Notes: generated from the letters alone by a model not told the origin. A DNA stretch of 64,000 bases from Caballeronia udeis (GCF_001544555.2 NZ_FCOK02000001.1:186001-250000), one strand, 5' to 3'; shown: positions 1 through 10,536, numbered from the stretch's first letter. Program-made: numbers and translations.

Positions 1-203
1 CGAGTTGTTCGAATCACTCGTGCGACGTACTTCTGCAACCCGCTGCGGCTATGGGTGGCAGCCGCCTGTTGCCTGTACTGCTCATGTGCGTCGATTATGC
101 GACTTTTCAAGATGGAGTGCTTGTGCGGCGGGATACGCGCAAAGCGGGAAAAACCCTTGAAATGAGTTCTTTACAACGCCTTCGGCACCATCTCAAAATT
201 CTC
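1..203. other. Intergenic/unassigned left edge
   Basis: No coding sequence or RNA gene is supported here. The stretch precedes the cold-shock gene promoter, and any gene to the left lies outside the window. Confidence 0.5.
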
Positions 204-232
204 TTGACACTTGATTTAAGAGATTAAACAAT
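204..232 (+). promoter_or_regulatory. Putative sigma70 promoter of the cold-shock gene
   Basis: A perfect -35 box TTGACA (204-209) is followed after 17 bp by AACAAT (227-232), a 4/6 match to the -10 consensus. Transcription would begin near 239 and give a leader of about 130 nt before the start codon at 370. Long structured leaders are typical of cspA-family mRNAs. The assignment rests on consensus matching only. Confidence 0.5.
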
Positions 233-369
233 CAATTTGGCACTTTTTTCCGACGTGGTTCAGGTGAAGAAAGGCCGCGGTGAGCTTGTGAGGAGGGGGC
301 GTTTCACATTGTGGGTCGCCAAGCTTTTCGAGCGTGCTCGTGGTAGCGACGAGAGTAAGAGGGGAAGTG

Positions 370-576
370 ATGTCAACTGGTACGGTCAAATGGTTCAACG
401 ACGCGAAAGGCTACGGATTCATCACGCCCGATGAAGGCGGCGAGGATCTGTTTGCACATTTCTCGGCGATACAGATGAATGGTTTCAAGACACTCAAGGA
501 AGGCCAGAAGGTCAGCTTTGAGATTGTCCAGGGACCCAAGGGCAAACAGGCATCGAACATCCAGGAATCTGCCTGA
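370..576 (+). CDS. Cold-shock protein (CspA family)
   Basis: This 68-residue protein is a single cold-shock (OB-fold) domain that binds single-stranded RNA/DNA and melts mRNA structure. The two RNA-binding motifs are visible: KGYGFI (RNP1-like, about residues 13-18) and DLFAHF (RNP2-like, about 27-32). Length equals the family norm of 65-70. The ATG at 370 is chosen because it follows GAGGGGAAGTG and begins with the usual [10 protein letters not shown]; the reading frame extends upstream to 334 without conserved residues. A long leader and a rho-independent terminator at 677-710 suggest a monocistronic gene. Cold-inducible versus constitutive expression cannot be told from the sequence. Confidence 0.95.
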   Translation: MSTGTVKWFNDAKGYGFITPDEGGEDLFAHFSAIQMNGFKTLKEGQKVSFEIVQGPKGKQASNIQESA

Positions 577-676
577 CCGTTCGATAGCTCACTGTCCTCG
601 AAACCCGGCTGCGTGCCGTAAAGCCGTTCAGATAAGTGTTTTGGCTATCCGGCGGTTGAATGGAACGGCGGGATTC

Positions 677-710
677 AACGGTCCGAACGCATCGCGCTCG
701 GGCCGTTTTT
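677..710 (+). terminator. Rho-independent terminator after csp
   Basis: AACGGTCCGA (677-686) pairs with TCGGGCCGTT (698-707) with one G-U pair, and a run of T follows. It lies about 100 bp past the cold-shock stop codon. Confidence 0.75.
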
Positions 711-951
711 CATTGAGGCGCGGCTGAAGCTGTTTAGCGCCGCGCGAGAAACATCGGCGAGCCCGCCGAGGAGTCCGGCTTACTTGTCGAAAGAAAAGGT
801 CTGCTGAAAGCGGGCTGGGTTGACGGGTGGGTGATTGCTGGCGTTTGCGCGGACCGAATGCGTCATTTGTTGGTGAGGCGTCAATTCTCCCAATGCCGTC
901 TGCCTAAAATCAAAAGCAGAAAACAATTGAACGTGGCCCCGAGAGGACCCG
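711..951. other. Intergenic region without recognisable features
   Basis: Between the csp terminator and the stop of the convergent DUF2442 gene I see no convincing gene, promoter or repeat. Short reading frames on both strands lack ribosome-binding sites and recognisable sequence. Confidence 0.5.
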
Positions 952-1368
952 TTACACGTGCTCGTGTTCCGGTCGAACCTTGCGCGGGCGGCCACCTTTC
1001 TTGCCATTTTCCCGGGACGACGCGGCCTTCGCGTCCGACCTGACCGAACCGGCGCGGCTCGCCAACTGCTTCATCCAGACCTTTGAACCGTAAATGCCCT
1101 CGAACAGCGCAGGCGCGTACAAGTCCACATCGAGCTTAGGAAAATGCAAGCCCCAACCCGTCGGGGAAATCTCGATCACTTTCAGGTCCGCATCGCTCGC
1201 GCCGCCGAGGCCCTGGATCAGGGCAACCGGGACGGCCAGCGTCACGCCGTTGTCGAAATCGACCTCTATTTTGGCGATGGAGCGACGGTAGCGCGCTGCG
1301 ACTGCGCACGGGCCGATCGCCTCCCCCGCCTTTCGAGCCGCAGCGATGGACTCATTTGTAATTGCCAT
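952..1368 (-). CDS. DUF2442 domain protein
   Basis: This 138-residue protein has a DUF2442-type core (about residues 25-90: stretches such as VDFDNGVTLAVPVALIQGL and DLYAPALFEGIYG) followed by a basic tail rich in Lys/Arg/Ser (NGKKGGRPRK) that could contact nucleic acid. The start at 1368 follows GGAGAG; the frame is open further upstream but overlaps the neighbour. It is the downstream partner of a DUF4160 gene, overlapping it by 17 bp. Small adjacent DUF4160/DUF2442 genes are widespread in bacteria, and a toxin-antitoxin-like role has been suspected. The molecular function is not established. Confidence 0.8.
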   Translation of the reverse strand: MAITNESIAAARKAGEAIGPCAVAARYRRSIAKIEVDFDNGVTLAVPVALIQGLGGASDADLKVIEISPTGWGLHFPKLDVDLYAPALFEGIYGSKVWMKQLASRAGSVRSDAKAASSRENGKKGGRPRKVRPEHEHV

Positions 1369-1606
1369 GAATATCTCTCCAGGCTCCGCACAGGGTGGAT
1401 AAGGACGGCACAATCAGTTTCGCCACGCGGCGGATACTAGCGTTCGAAACATTCCCTTTGATATTGCGTACATCAAGAGGGCCATCAGGGCAATTCAGAT
1501 CAAACACAATCTCGAATCCTGCTCCTTGCACATGAACGTGTGCCGGCCTATGGTCCGCCGGGTAGATCACTACTTTGAGGCCGTTCAGCGTAAGGATAGC
1601 GGGCAT
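1352..1606 (-). CDS. DUF4160 domain protein
   Basis: This 84-residue protein matches DUF4160: an N-terminal PAILTLNGLKVVIYPADHRPAHVHV block in which the YxxDHxPxHVHV motif is the family hallmark, then an acidic middle and a helical C terminus. It is the first gene of a two-gene unit with the DUF2442 protein. The conserved His cluster suggests metal or nucleic-acid binding, but no activity is known. No ribosome-binding site precedes the ATG at 1606. A promoter match places the transcription start at or beside the start codon, so the mRNA may be leaderless. A palindrome (1617-1637) sits within that promoter. Confidence 0.82.
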   Translation of the reverse strand: MPAILTLNGLKVVIYPADHRPAHVHVQGAGFEIVFDLNCPDGPLDVRNIKGNVSNASIRRVAKLIVPSLSTLCGAWRDIHGNYK

Positions 1607-1612
1607 GGGAAG

Positions 1613-1641
1613 ATCATAAACCTAACAGATAGGTTTATCAA
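1613..1641 (-). promoter_or_regulatory. Putative promoter with embedded palindromic operator
   Basis: On the minus strand TTGATA (1641-1636), a 17-bp spacer and TATGAT (1618-1613) make a good sigma70 promoter ending 6 bp before the DUF4160 start codon. Inside it lies a perfect 8-bp inverted repeat, TAAACCTA/TAGGTTTA (1617-1624 and 1630-1637, 5-nt centre). A bound regulator would cover both promoter elements, which fits negative autoregulation. This is inferred from position only. Confidence 0.55.
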
Positions 1642-1741
1642 ATCCCAAGCGCGTCGCCCCCACGCAATTGCGCTTCGTTCGCAGTGCTCAAATCACGAGA
1701 GTGACTTACGCCGCCGAGATTGCGCCAATGCAGGGCGCACA

Positions 1742-1774
1742 GAAAAAACCCCGGCGAGTCAAACTCAGCCGGGG
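1742..1774 (-). terminator. Rho-independent terminator of icd
   Basis: On the minus strand CCCCGGC (1774-1768) pairs with GCCGGGG (1755-1749), extended inward by a further 4 bp after a single bulge. A run of T (complement of 1742-1748) follows. It is 35 bp beyond the isocitrate dehydrogenase stop. Confidence 0.9.
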
Positions 1775-1808
1775 CTCCAGGGACTTCGTGAAGTTACGCG
1801 ATACGAAC

Positions 1809-3062
1809 TTACATATTTTCGATCAGCACCTGCCCGAAACCCGAGCATGAAACCTGCGTCGCGCCTTCCATCAAACGCGCGAAGTCATACGTCACGCGCT
1901 TTTTCAGAATCGACGCTTCCATCGCCTTGATGATGACGTCGGCCGCTTCGGTCCAGCCGAGGTGGCGCAGCATCATTTCCGCCGACAGGATTTCCGAACC
2001 CGGATTCACGTAGTCCTTGCCCGCATATTTCGGCGCGGTGCCGTGCGTGGCTTCGAACATGGCCACCGAATCTGACATGTTCGCGCCCGGCGCAATGCCA
2101 ATACCGCCAACCTGAGCCGCCAGCGCGTCCGACACATAATCGCCGTTCAGGTTGAGCGTCGCGATCACGTCGTACTCAGCCGGGCGTAGCAGGATCTGCT
2201 GCAGGAACGCATCTGCGATAACGTCCTTCAGCACAATGTCGCCGCCCTTCGGGCTCTTGATCTTCATCCACGGGCCGCCGTCGATGAGTTCCGCACCGAA
2301 CTCCTTCTGCGCCAGCGCATAGCCGAAATCACGGAACGCACCTTCCGTGTATTTCATGATGTTGCCCTTGTGCACGAGCGTGACGGTGTTGCGATTGTGG
2401 TCGATGGCGTACTGGATCGCCTTGCGAACCAGGCGCTCCGTGCCTTCACGCGACACCGGTTTGATCCCGATACCCGACGTGTCCGGGAAGCGGATCTTCG
2501 TCACGCCCATTTCTTCGCGCAGGAACTTGATGACCTTCTTCGCCTCTTCCGACTCGGCCGCCCATTCGATGCCGGCGTAGATGTCTTCCGAGTTCTCGCG
2601 GAAGATCACCATGTTGACCTTTTCCGGCTCGCGCACCGGTGAAGGCACGCCCTTGAAATACTGCACCGGGCGCAGGCAGACGTAGAGGTCGAGTTGCTGG
2701 CGCAGCGCGACGTTCAGCGAACGGATGCCGCCGCCGACCGGCGTGGTGAGCGGCCCTTTGATAGAGACGACATATTCCTTCAGCACGTCCAGCGTTTCAT
2801 CCGGCAGCCACACGTCCGGTCCATAGACCTTGGTGGCCTTCTCGCCCGCGAAGATTTCCATCCAGTGGATCTTCTTCTTGCCTGCGTAGGCTTTTTCCAC
2901 CGCTGCGTCGACGACCTTGATCATCACCGGCGTGATGTCCACACCCGTCCCGTCACCTTCGATAAAAGGGATGATCGGCTGGTCGGAAACGTTGAGCGAG
3001 TAATCCGCATTAACGGTGATCTTGTCACCGCCCGTCGGAACCTTGATGTGCTGATACGGCAT
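1809..3062 (-). CDS. icd: Isocitrate dehydrogenase (NADP+)
   Basis: This 417-residue TCA-cycle enzyme oxidatively decarboxylates isocitrate to 2-oxoglutarate with NADP+. The substrate-binding and regulatory serine motif [11 protein letters not shown] is present (Ser about 115, equivalent to Ser113 of E. coli, the AceK phosphorylation site), as are [13 protein letters not shown] (about 155-167), NGDYVSD and [12 protein letters not shown] of the nucleotide pocket. Length matches the E. coli-type homodimeric enzyme (416). The ATG at 3062 is preferred over an in-frame TTG at 3074 because GGAG lies 6-8 bp upstream. It is followed by a strong terminator and is probably monocistronic. The upstream intergenic region holds a palindrome (3337-3357) that could regulate it. 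Confidence 0.97.
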   Translation of the reverse strand: MPYQHIKVPTGGDKITVNADYSLNVSDQPIIPFIEGDGTGVDITPVMIKVVDAAVEKAYAGKKKIHWMEIFAGEKATKVYGPDVWLPDETLDVLKEYVVSIKGPLTTPVGGGIRSLNVALRQQLDLYVCLRPVQYFKGVPSPVREPEKVNMVIFRENSEDIYAGIEWAAESEEAKKVIKFLREEMGVTKIRFPDTSGIGIKPVSREGTERLVRKAIQYAIDHNRNTVTLVHKGNIMKYTEGAFRDFGYALAQKEFGAELIDGGPWMKIKSPKGGDIVLKDVIADAFLQQILLRPAEYDVIATLNLNGDYVSDALAAQVGGIGIAPGANMSDSVAMFEATHGTAPKYAGKDYVNPGSEILSAEMMLRHLGWTEAADVIIKAMEASILKKRVTYDFARLMEGATQVSCSGFGQVLIENM

Positions 3063-3464
3063 GGTCGACTCCAAAGATGGCTGGGCTAGCTAACTACAGA
3101 AATGCGCAGAATGCGTTCGGAAATTCGGCGAAAAGGCGGACGAGCGAACGGTGGCCAGGGCCGCCAGCGCCAATACCCGCGCGGCGCCCAAGGCAACCAG
3201 AAGGCTATTCTAGCCCACCGTGTGGAGAGCCTGCCCGGCCCCCGCTTCGTTGCATTGCAGCAAAACGATGCCCGTGGACACGATCCGGACATGGCCCGCT
3301 GGTGACGTGGCTGCGATCGGCATTCGCCCGATTAATGTCTTATATCTTATATAAGACTAAGGATTTGATGTTTTGGATTATGCATTAATATCGCGCCATC
3401 CGCCATAGCCGGATTCCCGCGCGGCTCTTGGGCGCCACCTCGTTTTCCTGTCGATTTTCCCACC
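3063..3464. other. Divergent intergenic region between icd and rluE
   Basis: These 402 bp separate two divergently transcribed genes and should hold both promoters. The only structure I can support is the palindrome at 3337-3357, inside an AT-rich stretch (about 3330-3390) that contrasts with the GC-rich surroundings. Reading frames here are unconvincing. Confidence 0.5.
3337..3357. promoter_or_regulatory. Palindromic operator-like site, TCTTATATAAGA core
   Basis: A perfect 12-bp palindrome TCTTATATAAGA (3345-3356) is preceded by a further copy of its half site, TCTTATA (3338-3344), so two registers of the inverted repeat are possible (9-bp arms with a 3-nt centre). The form resembles operators of dimeric regulators such as the GntR family. 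It lies about 110 bp upstream of the rluE-like gene and about 275 bp upstream of icd. Which gene it controls is not known. Confidence 0.45.
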
Positions 3465-4043
3465 ATGCCGTTGCTTGCTCTTAACAAACCGTTCGGCACG
3501 ATCTGTCAATTTTCGCCGCACGAAAAGCACCCTTCGCTCGGCGTTTGGGTGAAGACGCCCGGCGTTTATCCGGCCGGTCGCCTGGACACAGACAGCGAAG
3601 GCCTGCTGCTGCTCACTGACGACGGCGCGCTTCAGGCACGTATCGCCGAGCCGCATCACAAGCTGGTCAAACGGTATTGGGCACAAGTGGATGGCGCGCC
3701 CGATGCAGCCGCTCTCGAGCGTCTGGCCGCGGGCGTCGACCTCGGGGATTTCGTGACGCGGCCATGCGGTGTGAAGCGGGTGGAACCGGTGGAACAGATA
3801 GAGCAACTGTGGCCGCGCAACCCGCCCATCCGGTACCGCGCCGCTATTCCGACCACCTGGATCGAACTGTCGATCACCGAGGGTCGTAATCGCCAGGTGC
3901 GTCGAATGACCGCAGCAGTCGGGTACCCGACGCTGCGACTCGTGCGCGTAGGTATCGGCGCACTCGATATCTTCACGCTCGGATTAGAGCCGGGTGCATC
4001 GATCAATCTGGCGCCACGCGCGCCATGGAACGGCATCGTCTGA
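3465..4043 (+). CDS. rluE: 23S rRNA pseudouridine synthase, RluE-like
   Basis: This 192-residue protein belongs to the RsuA/RluB/E/F family. The catalytic block GRLDTDSEGLLLLTDDGAL (about residues 38-56) contains the invariant Asp that attacks the target uridine. LALNKPFGTICQF at the N terminus and EGRNRQVRRM near residue 140 complete the fold. There is no N-terminal S4 domain, which favours RluE (position 2457 of 23S rRNA) over RluB/RluF. Length is near that of E. coli RluE (217, with a longer N terminus there). The ATG at 3465 directly precedes the conserved sequence. The paralogue assignment is by resemblance. Confidence 0.88.
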   Translation: MPLLALNKPFGTICQFSPHEKHPSLGVWVKTPGVYPAGRLDTDSEGLLLLTDDGALQARIAEPHHKLVKRYWAQVDGAPDAAALERLAAGVDLGDFVTRPCGVKRVEPVEQIEQLWPRNPPIRYRAAIPTTWIELSITEGRNRQVRRMTAAVGYPTLRLVRVGIGALDIFTLGLEPGASINLAPRAPWNGIV

Positions 4044-4374
4044 AACGCGCCAAGTCGCTTCGATATTCAAACATTACAAATTCATTTCGTTTTCCAAACG
4101 ATCGCTACTGCACGATCGCAAAAAAACACGTCAACGGACTCCCCGCATGCCGCGTTATTCGCAGCAGATGCCTTAAACCCGCCATCCGGCATTAGCGAAG
4201 AACCCCAACACACTGCCTGTATGCGAAGGCTTTATGTAAGGTTCAAGCGCTCGCAGCGGGATCGAAGTTTTGTTCGGATCCCCTGTCAACCAAAAGGTGG
4301 ATGGCTCGTTTACCGACATGACTCCATCGACCGGGTCACAAGGTTAAATCAAACTAAAGCTGAGGATTCACAAC
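4044..4374. other. Intergenic region upstream of the small exported protein
   Basis: These 331 bp show no gene that I can support. A terminator for the rluE-like gene is not obvious. The promoter of the gene at 4375 must lie here, but no clear -35/-10 pair stands out. Confidence 0.4.
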
Positions 4375-4572
4375 ATGAACAAACTGATCGCTGCTCTCGT
4401 CGCTGGCCTGTTCGCAACGGCTGCATTCGCACAAGCTTCGGCCCCGGAAGCATCGGCTCCTGCAGCTGCTTCGACCGCTCACAAGGCGTCGCACAAGAAG
4501 TCGACGACGCATAAGAAGGCTATGCACAAGAAGGCGGCTTCGGCTGCTGCTGCTTCGGCCGCGTCGGAGTAA
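4375..4572 (+). CDS. Small exported Ala/Lys/His-rich protein
   Basis: This 65-residue protein has a clear Sec signal peptide (MNKLIAALVAGLFATAAFA, cleavage likely after residue 19). The mature part of about 46 residues is built almost only of Ala, Ser, Lys, His and Pro, with three HKK clusters (SHKKS, THKKA, MHKKA). TGAGGA lies 8 bp before the ATG and a strong terminator follows at 4637. The composition is reminiscent of acid-shock (Asr-type) periplasmic proteins, which are small, signal-bearing and rich in Ala/Lys/His, but there is no alignable domain and the function is unknown. The basic mature chain could bind anionic polymers or buffer protons. Confidence 0.8.
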   Translation: MNKLIAALVAGLFATAAFAQASAPEASAPAAASTAHKASHKKSTTHKKAMHKKAASAAAASAASE

Positions 4573-4636
4573 GTTGGTAATAGATCGCGGCAACGCGACG
4601 CTACAACCAAGTAGTGCTGCCGCGAAAGCGGCATTG

Positions 4637-4673
4637 AAAGGCAGACACCCGCAACGGTTTCTGCCTTTTTCTT
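4637..4673 (+). terminator. Rho-independent terminator
   Basis: AAAGGCAGA (4637-4645) pairs with TCTGCCTTT (4660-4668), and the T run continues to 4670. A shorter GCCGC/GCGGC hairpin with a GAAA loop lies just before it. It ends the transcript of the small exported protein. Confidence 0.88.
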
Positions 4674-4814
4674 TGGGTCTCTGCGTGAGTCTGGTTATTT
4701 GCGCAGGGTGCATCCGCCACGCGCTTTTTGTCGGCGTGCGCGCGCTCAAGTAACATGCGCCAGTTCTTCACCGATTCTTCAGCTAACCGGCTTCATCTCA
4801 TCAGGAGTTTCGCC

Positions 4815-5369
4815 GTGCGTCTTTCAGGACTCTCGCGCCGTTCGGTTTCATCGTTTGATCTTCGTCGCCTGGTGCGCCGCGCACTTGTTGCACTCGCCGT
4901 TCCGCTCGTCTCGTTCATTGCAGTCGCGCCGCTGACAGCTCACGCCCAACCGCTCGCCGCAGAACCGGGACAAATGCCGCCGGGTGCGAAGAAGCCCGCC
5001 GACTTCCCGCACACCAAACTTACCGCGGGCATGTATGTGATCGACGCCGCCGTTGCAGCGAACGACGCCGATCGCGAACAAGGCCTGATGTATCGCACGA
5101 AACTCGAACCCAACGAAGGCATGCTGTTCGTCTTCAATGAAACGGCCGTGCATTGTTTCTGGATGAAAAACACCCTGATCCCGCTGTCGATCGCGTTCAT
5201 GCGCGCGGACGGAACGGTCACGGATATCGACGAAATGCAGGCTGAGACGGAAAACAACCACTGCCCGCGCAACAATGGCGTGTACGCGCTGGAAATGAGC
5301 AAGGGCTGGTTTGCGTCGAAAGGGATTCAGCCGGGCATGCAGATCAAGGGCTTGCCTGCACCGCAATAA
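4815..5369 (+). CDS. DUF192 family exported protein
   Basis: This 184-residue protein carries an N-terminal signal segment (hydrophobic LVALAVPLVSFIAVAPLTAHA, cleavage likely after AHA near residue 44) and one DUF192 domain. The domain is marked by GLMYRTKLEPNEGMLFVF, FWMKNTLIPLSIAFMRADG and a C-terminal GWFASKGIQPGMQI. DUF192 proteins are short beta-barrel proteins, mostly exported, without a settled biochemical role. I chose the GTG at 4815 because AGGAG lies 7 bp upstream; ATG codons at 4728 and 4755 are in frame but have no ribosome-binding site. It is followed by a terminator at 5443 and appears monocistronic. Confidence 0.85.
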   Translation: MRLSGLSRRSVSSFDLRRLVRRALVALAVPLVSFIAVAPLTAHAQPLAAEPGQMPPGAKKPADFPHTKLTAGMYVIDAAVAANDADREQGLMYRTKLEPNEGMLFVFNETAVHCFWMKNTLIPLSIAFMRADGTVTDIDEMQAETENNHCPRNNGVYALEMSKGWFASKGIQPGMQIKGLPAPQ

Positions 5370-5442
5370 CGCGTGCCCCGAGCGGGATAGTTAGCGTCTC
5401 ACGCCCCCGTTCACCCGGCGCCAGCCGTTCCGTTCGTGTCCG

Positions 5443-5479
5443 AAGCCGGCCGCCCGCTTTTTGCGCGCGCCGGCTTTTT
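5443..5479 (+). terminator. Rho-independent terminator after the DUF192 gene
   Basis: AAGCCGGC (5443-5450) pairs with GCCGGCTT (5469-5476), followed by TTTG and further T-rich sequence. The 18-nt loop itself contains a T run. Confidence 0.75.
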
Positions 5480-5728
5480 GCTTGGTTTTGCTTATACGCT
5501 GCACAGGACGCCACGCGGGACTAAGCGCGGAATACGGTCCGCGCGTCATCAAAGATTCATCTTTTGCGGCGAGCTGGCAAGAATCCTGCAAAGACCCTGT
5601 CGACGCGCTATCCTAATAAACCAGCGAAGCGGCCACCCAGCACGACAAAGCTTCGCTCCGGAGCTGCCGGCCGGGCCATTGCGCCCGGTTCGGGCTACCA
5701 GGCTCCAACCAATCAACAGGAGGTTCAA
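5480..5728. other. Leader region of fusA
   Basis: The fusA reading frame is open back to 5564, but the residues encoded there are not EF-G-like and the ribosome-binding site lies at 5718-5724. The stretch is therefore treated as untranslated. I could not assign a promoter with confidence. Confidence 0.4.
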
Positions 5729-7834
<2,106 letters not shown>

Positions 7835-7874
7835 ACGCTGTCCGGCTCGCCAGGCCAGGTTGGACGATTGAATC

Positions 7875-7912
7875 AAGTCCGTTGTTGCCTCCCGGCGGCA
7901 ACGGACTTTTTG
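7875..7912 (+). terminator. Rho-independent terminator of fusA
   Basis: AAGTCCGTTG (7875-7884) pairs perfectly with CAACGGACTT (7899-7908), with inner GCC/GGC pairing, followed by a T run. It lies 40 bp past the EF-G stop codon. Confidence 0.92.
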
Positions 7913-7979
7913 CTTTTTACGAGCGCCATTGTGGCGTAGATTGACTGCAACTTTCCATGAATAGGCGGAGACGAAGACA

Positions 7980-8492
7980 ATGAGCGACGACCCTCAACAC
8001 GAACACGAGCACGAGCACGACCATGAGCACACCGACTGGCGCGAGAACGGCGTCAAGGTGATCAAGGGCGATCAACTCGATACCAACACCGCGCAGACGC
8101 CCGGCATGAATCGCGCGGCGGCGATCAACGCGGCGCGCGTCGGCGCGCAGAAGATCTGGGCGGGCACGGTCACGATCCATCCGAACGCCAAGACCGGCGC
8201 GCATCATCATGGCGCGCTGGAAAGCGTGATCTACGTCGTGCGCGGACAGGCGCGCATGAAGTGGGGCAATCACCTGGAATTTACCGCTGAAGCCGGGCCG
8301 GGTGATTTCATCTTCGTGCCGCCGTACGTGCCGCATCAGGAGATCAATGCGCGCACCGACGAACCGCTGGAATGCGTACTCGTGCGCAGCGACAACGAGG
8401 CGGTGGTGGTGAATCTGAATATCGATGCGGTGGAGGAGCCCGAGGAAGTGTTCTGGGTCGATCCGATTCATAAACATCCGCATCAGCATTGA
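7980..8492 (+). CDS. Cupin-domain protein with His-rich ends
   Basis: This 170-residue protein has one cupin barrel. Cupin motif 1 is seen at GAHHHGALESVIYVVRG (about residues 75-91) and motif 2 at PGDFIFVPPYVPHQEIN (about 106-122), giving the usual His/His/Glu/His metal ligands. The first 17 residues contain alternating His-Glu/Asp pairs, and the chain ends HKHPHQH, so both ends could bind metal. The ATG follows GGCGGAG. It stands alone between the fusA terminator and the peptide ABC operon. The cupin fold is clear; substrate and activity (binding, isomerase or dioxygenase) are not. Confidence 0.85.
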   Translation: MSDDPQHEHEHEHDHEHTDWRENGVKVIKGDQLDTNTAQTPGMNRAAAINAARVGAQKIWAGTVTIHPNAKTGAHHHGALESVIYVVRGQARMKWGNHLEFTAEAGPGDFIFVPPYVPHQEINARTDEPLECVLVRSDNEAVVVNLNIDAVEEPEEVFWVDPIHKHPHQH

Positions 8493-8781
8493 AAGCAGCG
8501 GCCTGACCCAAGCCCCACGGCGCGGAATTTCCTACCGCCCTCCCGACGCCGTGTCCGCCCACTTTCAGCAAGCTTTTCCGTAACGTCGCGCTCGTCCGAC
8601 AGCCGCGCAATTAATTGATCCGCGATGCGCGCGGCGGGAATCGGAACAGTCTTTGCTCCGCTAAACTGAAAGCGCATCCGATTCCGTCACTGCCGCCGCC
8701 AAGACCGGATATCCGAACCCGGTTCAGCCAACGCAGTGTCGTCGAGTCAAAACAACAACCGCCCCCGAACCGGACAGCCCG

Positions 8782-10467
8782 ATGAAAAAGACCGTACCCG
8801 ATCTCACTTCGCGTTTCCCCTTCCATGCAGAGCTGGAACAGTCGAGGGGATCGGCGGGAGAACTCGGCAACCACGCGATCGATGAATTCAAGGCCGGCCG
8901 GCTTTCGCGGCGCGAGTTGCTGCGGCACGCGAGCTTGGCTGGTTTGTCGCTCGCCGCCGGCGGCCTGATCGGCATGCCGCACGCACGTGCGCAGACGCCC
9001 GCGGGGAAACCCGGCGGCACGATCCGCGTGGCGCATCTGACACCGTCGGGCCAGGTCGATCCGCTCACCGTCACCGACCCTGCCGGCCTCGCGTTGATCA
9101 ACCAGACCGGCGAATTTCTTATCGACGACGACGGTCAGGAGCTCAAGCTCCGACCTTCCCTCGCGCTCTCGTGGAAGCCAAACGACAAAGGCGATATCTG
9201 GACCTTCAAGCTGCGCCCGAACGTCAAGTTCCACGACGGCCAGCCGATGACAGCCAAGGACGTGGCCGCCACCTTCAACCGCCTCGCCGATCCGGCCAGC
9301 GGGTCAGCCGCGCTGTCGGTGCTGAAGGGGGTGTTATCGAAGGGATCGGTGAAGGTTATTGACGACATGACGGTTGAGTTCCATCTCGACGCGCCAAACG
9401 GCAATTTCCCGTATTACGTGTCATCGGATACGTACAACGCCGTGATCCTGCCGGCGAATTTCAGCGGCACATACGAGAAGTCGTTTCCGGGCACCGGGCC
9501 TTTCAAGTTCGAGTCGTACACACCTAAAGTGGGCGCGGCGTTCGTGCGCAATCCCGGCTACTGGGGCGAGAAAGCGCTGCCGGACCGGGTGACGTTCGCG
9601 TTCTACGCCGACGAACAATCGGAACTGCTCGCGCTGCAAGGCCGGCAAGCCGACGTGATGGGGGATTTCACCGTGCAGGGCGGGCTCAGCATGATGACGA
9701 ACCCCGAGTTCAAGGTGCTGGGTGTGAAGTCGAGCGCGCACAGGCAAATGCATATGCGTACCGACACCGGTCCGTTCAAGGACAAGCGCGTGCGTCAGGC
9801 GCTGGCGCTGGCGGTGAATCGCGACGTGTTGGTAAAGGGGCTGTTCAAGGGCCGCGCGGCGCTGGGCAATGACAGCCCGTTCTCCCCGGTGTTTCCGTCC
9901 AGCGACCTGTCCGTGCCGCAACGCAAGCTCGATGTCGCGAAGGCAAAACAGCTGCTCGCGGCGGCAGGCGTGCCGAACGGTTTCGACGTCACGCTCACGA
10001 CCGAGAAGTACATGGAGATTCCCGATCTCGCGGTCGTGATCCAGAACGCCGCGAAGGCGGTCGGCATCCGCATCACGCTGAAGGTGGAAAGCCAGGAGCT
10101 GTATTACGGCGCCGGCACGTACGGCAAGTCGGACTGGCTCGACTCGCCGCTTGGCATTACGGACTACGGGCATCGTGGCGTGCCGAACGTGTTTCTCAAC
10201 GCACCATTGACCAGCGGGGGCACCTGGAACGCCGCGCATTTCAAGAATCCGCAATACGACAAGCTGGTGGCGGATTTCGTGGCGGCACTCGACGTGGCAT
10301 CGCAGAAAAAACTGTCGGGCCAGATCCAGGCCCTGTTGCTCGATGAAACGCCGCTTGTGATTCCCTATTTCTACGATCAGTTGATCGTCACGCGGGCGAA
10401 CGTGAGCGGCGTGCGCTTCAATGCCATTTCGCAGTTGTACTTCCAACGCGCGACTATCGGCGCGTAG
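8782..10467 (+). CDS. Peptide-type ABC transporter substrate-binding protein (family 5), Tat-exported
   Basis: This 561-residue periplasmic binding protein belongs to the OppA/DppA family (SBP family 5). A long N-terminal region carries a twin-arginine signal, SRRELL at about residues 42-47, then a hydrophobic segment ending in ARA near residue 70. The body shows the family pattern (YWGEKALPDRVTF; QADVMGDF; KDKRVRQALALAVNRD). It heads a four-gene operon with two permeases and a fused ATPase. Tat export implies folding before export, which is uncommon but known in this family. The ligand may be an oligopeptide, a dipeptide, or another solute such as an opine or glutathione. Confidence 0.92.
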   Translation: MKKTVPDLTSRFPFHAELEQSRGSAGELGNHAIDEFKAGRLSRRELLRHASLAGLSLAAGGLIGMPHARAQTPAGKPGGTIRVAHLTPSGQVDPLTVTDPAGLALINQTGEFLIDDDGQELKLRPSLALSWKPNDKGDIWTFKLRPNVKFHDGQPMTAKDVAATFNRLADPASGSAALSVLKGVLSKGSVKVIDDMTVEFHLDAPNGNFPYYVSSDTYNAVILPANFSGTYEKSFPGTGPFKFESYTPKVGAAFVRNPGYWGEKALPDRVTFAFYADEQSELLALQGRQADVMGDFTVQGGLSMMTNPEFKVLGVKSSAHRQMHMRTDTGPFKDKRVRQALALAVNRDVLVKGLFKGRAALGNDSPFSPVFPSSDLSVPQRKLDVAKAKQLLAAAGVPNGFDVTLTTEKYMEIPDLAVVIQNAAKAVGIRITLKVESQELYYGAGTYGKSDWLDSPLGITDYGHRGVPNVFLNAPLTSGGTWNAAHFKNPQYDKLVADFVAALDVASQKKLSGQIQALLLDETPLVIPYFYDQLIVTRANVSGVRFNAISQLYFQRATIGA

Positions 10468-10536
10468 GCGGTTCTTTTTGAGTCTCGCGCTCATTGAAGT
10501 CTGCTGAATGAAGCCTGACCCGAGGACGCTCCGATA

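Noticed and set aside
7980..8035. His-rich N terminus of the cupin protein as a separate metal-uptake gene
   Set aside because: It is continuous in frame with the cupin domain and has no start or stop of its own. A link to the distant znu operon is not supported by position.
9421..10494. 357-codon minus-strand frame opposite the peptide-binding protein
   Set aside because: Shadow of a strongly supported gene, with biased composition and no family resemblance.
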